From Monoplex corrugatus (Eukaryota > Mollusca > Gastropoda > Littorinimorpha > Ranellidae): a stretch of 64,000 nt of DNA. Below are positions 58,411 to 64,000 of this stretch, piece by piece (the first letter of the stretch is position 1; every line of letters begins with the position of its first letter). The position numbers and the translations under genes were made by a program. Under the pieces are notes generated by a model. It ran no database searches. It was not told where the DNA came from and saw only the letters and a list, made by a program, of their open reading frames with translations. The stretch covers positions 53,280,246 through 53,344,245 of the forward strand of contig JAPXFY010000026.1 of NCBI GenBank assembly GCA_030674185.1, given 5' to 3'.

Positions 58411-58596
58411 CTTAACCCTTTCACTGCTCCACCCTATTCATTAGCATCCTGTATTGTCAACCATGCTAGCCAAGCAAAAACTCAACCCTTTGATTCCCTC
58501 AACCTATCCACCAGCAGGAAGCTGGTGGAGAGAGTGAGGGAGTCAAAGGATTGAATTTTTCAGTTGATGGATAGGGTGCGAGAGTTAAAGAGTTAA
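58411..58596. mobile_element. TTAA MITE copy
   Basis: Starts 'ttaaccctttcactgctcc', ends 'gcgagagttaaagagttaa'. Inner modules 'gtcaaccatgctagccaag' and 'ccaccagcaggaagctggtgg' are present. A family I repeat follows. Confidence 0.7.
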
Positions 58597-58644
58597 TACC
58601 TGAATCACTCTGATTGTGTCAGCTTTGCGTTTCAGAGTTCCCTC

Positions 58645-58785
58645 CCCTCTCCCATTTCAAGACTTCACTAGTGCATAGGGTTTTCCGGAGGCTCGAGGAG
58701 TCTGCCAGATAACTAATCGTTGGCAGATGCGGGTGGAACGCATATGAAATTGTCCTAGTGCAATAAATCCCTCAGGAACAAAAGT
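58645..58785 (+). repeat. Dispersed repeat family I, copy 3
   Basis: 'tagtgcatagggttttccgg', 'aggctcgaggagtctgcc', 'gaacgcatatgaaattgtc'. Followed by a 45-bp unit repeated twice (58790-58875, 'agatacatcaatcac'). Confidence 0.65.
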
Positions 58786-58929
58786 GTATCCACAGACAGA
58801 TACATCAATCACTGCACACAATAACTGTAGCTCCACAGAGAGATACATCAATCACCAGTGTACACAATAACTGTTTTTGTTGGCCCACACTTCTGAAAAA
58901 AAAAACAACAGAAAATATCTGTCGACGGA

Positions 58930-59499
58930 TTTGTTGTTATTGTTGTTTAAAGCCCAGGCGACTGTGTAGAGCCATATCAGGGCTATAACCGCTTCAAAAC
59001 ATACAAAACTTCAACAGGGAAAAAAAGAGACAAGAAAATCAGTTACACATATCAATGCATTGCACACATAATCTAAGGACATGCCCCTGGCGTTGACTAC
59101 TCCGTCCATTTATCGCACAAGGGATTTTAAAAAAACCACACCTGAATACAAATTTAAGCATAACTAAGGACACCAAAATTATATAAAATGGGCGTAAATT
59201 ACCTAAAATTGCTTCCACGTATCTCAACTACCTAGAGCCAAAAATGCATTTAATACATGTACCCATTTATCAATCCTAAGAAAAAACTATGTAAGACTTT
59301 ATCGAACACATACACATGAATGGACCAGCAAGGCAGAAAATGATAGGAAGAAATGACAGAAAGCAAAGGAACAAGGCAGAAACAAAAAAGAGAGACAGAA
59401 AAGAATAAATTTCCAGCACAGAATTTCCAAAAGTAGTGATACTATTCATACTGAAAGAGCCCCCGGTATCCCCACGTGGGGGTGGGTGGGGAGTGGGCA
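58930..59499 (-). mobile_element. Retroposon family B, full copy with target-site duplication
   Basis: A 570-bp minus copy flanked by perfect 9-bp direct repeats GTCGACGGA at 58921-58929 and 59500-59508. It begins, in element sense, at 'cccacgtggggat' and ends with 'gggctttaaacaacaataac'. Direct repeats of this length and an A-rich 3' end fit target-primed reverse transcription. No ORF, no tRNA-like promoter. Confidence 0.85.
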
Positions 59500-59652
59500 G
59501 TCGACGGACGAAACCCTTTTCTCATACACAAAATACAACCAACCAACCAACCAACCAACCAAGCAGACTGCCACGTCCAATACACAGGTAAGAGCAGTAG
59601 TGCAGAAGAACTACCCAGACAGATCTCACAGGTCCAGCTGATGGGTGGCCGT

Positions 59653-59803
59653 CTACTTGGGAGGGAAGACGTTGTCCAAGAAAGCACCGCGCATGTTGCC
59701 GGGCGGCCGGTAGTTGCAGACGGCGATGACTTGCCCTTGCCGTCCTGTGCCTTGCCCACCCCCAGCTCCCGGCTGCCTTTCCATACTAACTGTGTGAAAT
59801 GGC
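59653..59803 (-). CDS. CAP-superfamily protein (GAPR-1/GLIPR2-like), last exon
   Basis: Minus-strand exon with a strong acceptor ('ttctcttccccctcag') and first residues GHFTQLVWKGSRELGVGKA, the CAP signature around HFTQ-W. It then runs into VIAVCNYRPPGNMRGAFLDN and VFPPK plus TAG, matching the C terminus of single-domain CAP proteins related to GAPR-1. The two parts are in different frames: one base appears missing near 59728-59732, so the copy is either a sequencing error or a broken gene. The split first codon needs one base from the preceding exon. Upstream exons, which should lie at higher coordinates, were not found before 64000. The acceptor is part of the adjoining 84-bp repeat. Confidence 0.8.
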
Positions 59804-60366
59804 CTGAGGGGGAAGAGAAACACACACATGTGATGGCAGTGATCATAGAGTGCACATGTAGAACCTTTCCATACTGTGTGAAATGGCCTGAGGGGGGAGA
59901 ACAACACACACATGTGATGGCAGTGATCATACAGTGCACATGTAGAACCTTTCCATACTGTGTGAAATGGCCTGAGGGGGAAGAGAAACACACACATGTG
60001 ATGGCAGTGATCATACAGTGCACATGTAGAACCTTTCCATACTGTGTGAAATGGCCTGAGGGGGGAGAACAACACACACATGTGATGGCAGTGATCATAC
60101 AGTGCACATGTAGAACCTTTCCATACTGTGTGAAATGGCCTGAGGGGGGAGAACAACACACACATGTGATGGCAGTGATCATTACAGTGCACATGTAGAA
60201 CCTTTCCATACTGTGTGAAATGGCCTGAGGGGGGAGAACAACACACACATGTGATGGCAGTGATCATACAGTGCACATGTAGAACCTTTCCATACTGTGT
60301 GAAATGGCCTGAGGGGGGAGAACAACACACACATGTGATGGCAGTGATCATACAGTGCACATGTTG
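59804..60366 (-). repeat. 84-bp repeats carrying copies of the CAP exon acceptor
   Basis: Seven units with measured spacing 84, 84, 84, 85, 84 bp (59861, 59945, 60029, 60113, 60198, 60282). Each unit, read on the minus strand, contains a pyrimidine tract, 'ccctcag' and the first about 24 exon bases ('gccatttcacacag' + 'tatggaaagg'), then diverges. Two variants alternate near the exon (gggaagagaaa and ggggagaacaa). The 84-bp period keeps the CAP reading frame open through the four units nearest the exon. Confidence 0.92.
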
Positions 60367-60419
60367 ACAGACTGACAAAAAAAATGAAAAAAGACTTACG
60401 GACACTGTGGAGAAAAGAA

Positions 60420-60597
60420 AAAAAACACACACACACACGCATGCACACACATACACACAAGCAAGCACGCACACACACACACATACACACACACACACGC
60501 GCACGCACGCACACACATGCACGCACACATACACACGCACCACAAACACACGCAAGCACGCATACAGACGCACGCACGCACACACATCACACGTACG

Positions 60598-60628
<31 letters not shown>
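60420..60628. repeat. CA/CG-rich microsatellite
   Basis: (CA)n with GCAC interruptions and a (GC)n step at 60596-60606. Confidence 0.94.
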
Positions 60629-60739
60629 GGAAACAGATAATGATAACATTGGTACTTTCATTTTCCAAAAGTAGAAGTTATTAGCCAAAAGCCATTTGTT
60701 CAAACTTACTGATGTTTGCACGCTGTCATATATTCTTAT

Positions 60740-61540
60740 TTCTATAAGCCGGTCACACGATTTACATGATCTTTAACGTGCACATTTGATATTTTACATG
60801 CTATCTATACACACATGAAGAGGGTTTAGGCACTGGCAGGTCTAATTGTTTTTATTGTTTAAAGCCCAGCAGACTGCGTAGAGCCATATCAGGGCTACAA
60901 CCGCCTCAAAACATACAAAACTTCAACAGGAGAAAATGAAAAAAAACACAATGAAGTACACATATCAAAGCAATTGCGCGCATAATCTAAGGACATGTCA
61001 CTGGCGTTGACCACTCCGTCCAATTTATCGCACAGGGGATTTAAAAAACACACCTGAAAACAAACTAACGCATATGAAAGGACACCAAAAATATAAATAT
61101 AAACGGGCCTAAATTACCTAAAATTGCTTCCGCATATCTTACCTCCCTATAGCCAAAACTGCACTTAATACATGTACCTAATCATCAATCCTAAGAAAAA
61201 GTACGTAAGACTTTATCGAACACATACAGGTGATGGACCAGCAAGGCATAAAATGATAGGAAGAAATGATAGAAAGCAAAGCAGGGAGAAAGAAACAGAG
61301 GGTGACAGAAAAGAGGAAATTTCTAGCACAGAATTTCCAGAAGGTGGGGATAGTATTTATATTGAAAGACCCCCGGGCATCCCCAGGGGGGAGCTGGCAG
61401 GTCTGCACACACGTTGACCTGGGAGATGGGAAAAATGTTCACCCTTTACCCACCAGACAGGTGTCAAGGCGAATTGAACCTTGGACCTTGTGACTGTAAG
61501 CCTGACGTTTACCCACTGAACTATCGCATACGTAGAAAAC
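60740..61540 (-). mobile_element. tRNA-derived SINE family G, split by family B
   Basis: Minus-strand SINE. The head at 61535-61470 has A-box 'gatagttcagtgggtaaacg' and B-box 'aggttcaattcgcc'. The body 'cacctgtctggtgggtaaag' runs to 61394, and the 3' half is at 60843-60745 ('cacgttaaagatcatgta'). Family B occupies 60844-61393 between them. Confidence 0.75.
60844..61393 (-). mobile_element. Retroposon family B inserted in SINE G
   Basis: A 550-bp minus copy with perfect 11-bp flanking duplication CTGGCAGGTCT (60833-60843 and 61394-61404), exactly where the host SINE is interrupted. This gives both element ends: 'ccccaggggggag' side (5') and 'aattgtttttattgtttaa' on the plus strand (3' A-rich tail). 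Confidence 0.9.
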
Positions 61541-61574
61541 AGACAAGGGACACTACAGAACACACACACACAAC

Positions 61575-61616
<42 letters not shown>

Positions 61617-61957
61617 ACACACACACACACACCACGTCTAATATCACTTATAGTGAAAAGACGTTAAATTAAAGAACGAACGAACACACACACACGCACA
61701 CGCACGCACACACACCCTACACAAACTAATGAAGCCTGATCGTTCTTATGTTCTGATTGCATTTCTTTTGTTCGTTAAATTGTTTGATGTTACCTTATAA
61801 TTTTTGTTATGATACAATGCCTGAATGATTTCACAGATTCATCCGCCCTATAGACACCTCTTTATTCATTATTTTTATTTTTATTTTATAATATTTTTAT
61901 TCTCACTTTCTTTCCGTCTAAAAGCACATATGTGATTGGACGTTAACAGAAATAACG

Positions 61958-62035
<78 letters not shown>

Positions 62036-62040
62036 ACACA
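61541..62040. repeat. CA microsatellites with SINE tail pieces
   Basis: (CA)n at 61560-61635, 61684-61715 and 61960-62038. Between, 61640-61680 ('gaaaagacgttaaattaaag') and 61915-61958 ('tctaaaagcacatatgtg') resemble the terminal part of family G near 25010. 61716-61914 is AT-rich with nothing recognised. Confidence 0.85.
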
Positions 62041-62384
62041 CTCATTCACAAATACGTGGAAATAGAAACAGATTTACTGACACTGTGAACATGCAGAATA
62101 ATCTGGAAAAAAAATCTTTTCAAAATACGTTCAGTAAACACACATAACACGACAAACAAGTGCAAATACACTACGGCTAGAAGTGGCTGAACACGCATGC
62201 GCTCTATCTTCCTCTTTCCGAGCGAGAGCAATGAATGCAGAGAGCCAAAATCCACAGTCAGTGAGGACGACGGGTGAGAGTTCAGCGTGAGCCACGGTAT
62301 GTGGGTTCATCAAATGTAATTTTAAGAGGAATAATCCTTTTAATTACACACACTTTATCGAAATTCACGAGGGCAGAAATAACA
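62041..62384. other. No gene recognised
   Basis: Unique-looking sequence preceding the terminal satellite; a 69-codon minus ORF at 62046-62255 has no recognisable domain. Confidence 0.35.
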
Positions 62385-64000
62385 AACAGGCAGAAAATAT
62401 CAAACAGAAATAACAAATAGGCAGAAATAACAAATAAGCGGAAATAACAAATAGGCAGAAATAACAAATAGACAGAAGTAACAAATAGGCAGAAACAAGA
62501 AAATAGGCAGAAACAACAAATAGGCAGAAACAAGAAAATAGGCAGAAACAAGAAAATAGGCAGAAATAACAAATAGGCAGAAACAACAAATAGGCAGAAA
62601 CAACAAATAGGCAGAAACAAGAAAATAGGCAGAAACAAGAAAATAGGCAGAAACAAGAAAATAGGCAGAAACAACAAATAGGCAGAAATAACAAATAGGC
62701 AGAAACAACAAATAGGCAGAAACAACAAATAGGCAGAAATAACAAATAGGCAGAAACAACAAATAGGCAGAAATAACAAATAGACAGAAATAACAAATAG
62801 GCAGAAATAACAAATAGGCAGAAATAACAAATAGGCAGAAATAACAAATAGGCAGAAATAACAAATAGGCAGAAACAACAAATAGGCAGAAACAACAAAT
62901 AGACAGAAATAACAAATAGGCAGAAACAACAAATAGACAGAAATAACAAATAGGCAGAAACAACAAATAGGCAGAAACAAGAAAATAGGCAGAAACAACA
63001 AATAGGCAGAAACAAGAAAATAGGCAGAAACAAGAAAATAGGCAGAAACAAGAAAATAGGCAGAAATAACAAATAGGCAGAAACAACAAATAGGCAGAAA
63101 TAACAAATAGGCAGAAACAAGAAATAGGCAGAAACAACAAATAGGCAGAAATAACAAATAGGCAGAAACAACAAATAGGCAGAAACAACAAATAGGCAGA
63201 AACAACAAATAGGCAGAAACAACAAATAGGCAGAAATAACAAATAGGCAGAAATAACAAATAGGCAGAAACAAGAAAATAGGCAGAAATAACAAATAGGC
63301 AGAAATAACAAATAGGCAGAACAACAAATAGGCAGAAACAACAAATAGGCAGAAACAACAAATAGGCAGAAACAACAAATAGGCAGAAATAACAAATAGG
63401 CAGAAATAACAAATAGGCAGAAACAACAAATAGGCAGAAACAACAAATAGACAGAAATAACAAATAGGCAGAAACAACAAATAGGCAGAAACAACAAATA
63501 GGCAGAAATAACAAATAGGCAGAAACAACAAATAGGCAGAAACAACAAATAGGCAGAAATAACAAATAGGCAGAAATAACAAATAGGCAGAAACAACAAA
63601 TAGGCAGAAACAACAAATAGGCAGAAACAACAAATAGGCAGAAAAACAAATAGGCAGAAAAACAAATAGGCAGAAACAACAAATAGGCAGAAATAACAAA
63701 TAGGCAGAAACAACAAATAGGCAGAAATAACAAATAGGCAGAAATAACAAATAGAAATAAATAGACAGAAACGTCAAATAGGCAGAAATAACAAATAGAA
63801 ATAAATAGACAGAAACGTCAAATAGGCAGAAATAACAAATAGAAATAAATAGACAGAAACGTCAAATAGGCAGAAATAACAAATAGAAATAACAAATAGG
63901 CAGAAATAACAAATAGGCAGAAATAACAAATAGAAATAACAAATAGGCAGAAACAACAAATAGGCAGAAATAACAAATAGGCAGAAATAACAAATAGGCA
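62385..64000. repeat. 17-bp satellite running off the window
   Basis: About 95 copies of 'aacaaataggcagaaat' (17 bp) with an 18-bp variant 'aagaaaataggcagaaac'. Between 63748 and 63880 a 44-bp higher-order unit ('aaatagaaataaatagacag', 'aaacgtcaaataggcagaa') occurs three times with exact 44-bp spacing. The minus strand is stop-free in all frames, so three overlapping ORFs of 438-483 codons appear; these are artefacts. The array continues beyond 64000. Confidence 0.96.

Noticed and set aside
59476..60198. 240-codon plus-strand ORF opposite the CAP exon and its repeats
   Set aside because: Shadow of the minus-strand repeat; only the minus strand shows a known protein family.
62282..63777. Three overlapping minus-strand ORFs of 438-483 codons rich in Leu/Phe/Cys
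   Set aside because: Product of the 17-bp satellite, which cycles through all frames without stops; looks like a membrane protein only by composition.

Overview
The window looks like a metazoan, most probably molluscan (gastropod-like), nuclear genome segment. It has an intron-split host gene, tRNA-derived SINEs, L2-, RTE- and Gypsy-type retroelements, a Tc1 element, TTAA-flanked MITEs and an extreme load of CA/GT and GA/CT microsatellites. The species assignment is inference. No RNA gene, CRISPR array or bacterial-style operon was seen.

Layout. 1-4.4 kb: microsatellites, two TTAA MITEs and a broken THAP-domain ORF. 4.47-21.65 kb: one very large tandem-repeat array. Its unit is about 40 bp in the first three blocks and about 30 bp in the last. 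It is split by a nearly intact L2-type LINE (6.5-10.4 kb) and by a Ty3/Gypsy gag-pol element on the minus strand (about 11.65-16.3 kb). 21.7-29.4 kb: dispersed repeats, a 57-bp minisatellite made from a SINE, and a composite insertion that joins an unnamed retroposon ('family B') to a 5'-truncated L2. 29.48-41.95 kb: an alpha-1,3-fucosyltransferase (GT10) gene on the plus strand. Its five coding exons have matching splice phases and predict 460 residues; the introns are packed with SINE, LINE and MITE copies and simple repeats. 42.3-45.8 kb: a LINE with a heptamer tail plus a second fragment, both minus strand. 46-52.4 kb: microsatellites, family B copies and a minisatellite of paired GATA motifs. 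52.56-54.15 kb: a Tc1 element with an uninterrupted transposase. 55.6-56.3 kb: a 20-bp minisatellite. 59.65-60.37 kb: the last exon of a CAP-superfamily (GAPR-1/GLIPR2-like) gene on the minus strand, whose splice acceptor is part of an 84-bp unit repeated seven times. 62.4 kb to the window end: a 17-bp satellite that continues past the edge.

Only two host genes are supported: the fucosyltransferase, apparently whole apart from its 5' UTR exon(s), and the CAP gene, of which only the last exon is visible. Everything else with coding similarity belongs to mobile elements. The strongest leads are the amplified CAP splice acceptor, the FOX-motif-bearing 17-kb array interrupted by two retroelements, the family B/L2 chimera with flanking direct repeats, and minisatellites whose every unit carries a transcription-factor or Pol III-like motif. 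Many single-base irregularities (array units, CAP exon, THAP homopolymer, Gypsy frames) could be long-read assembly errors rather than biology.
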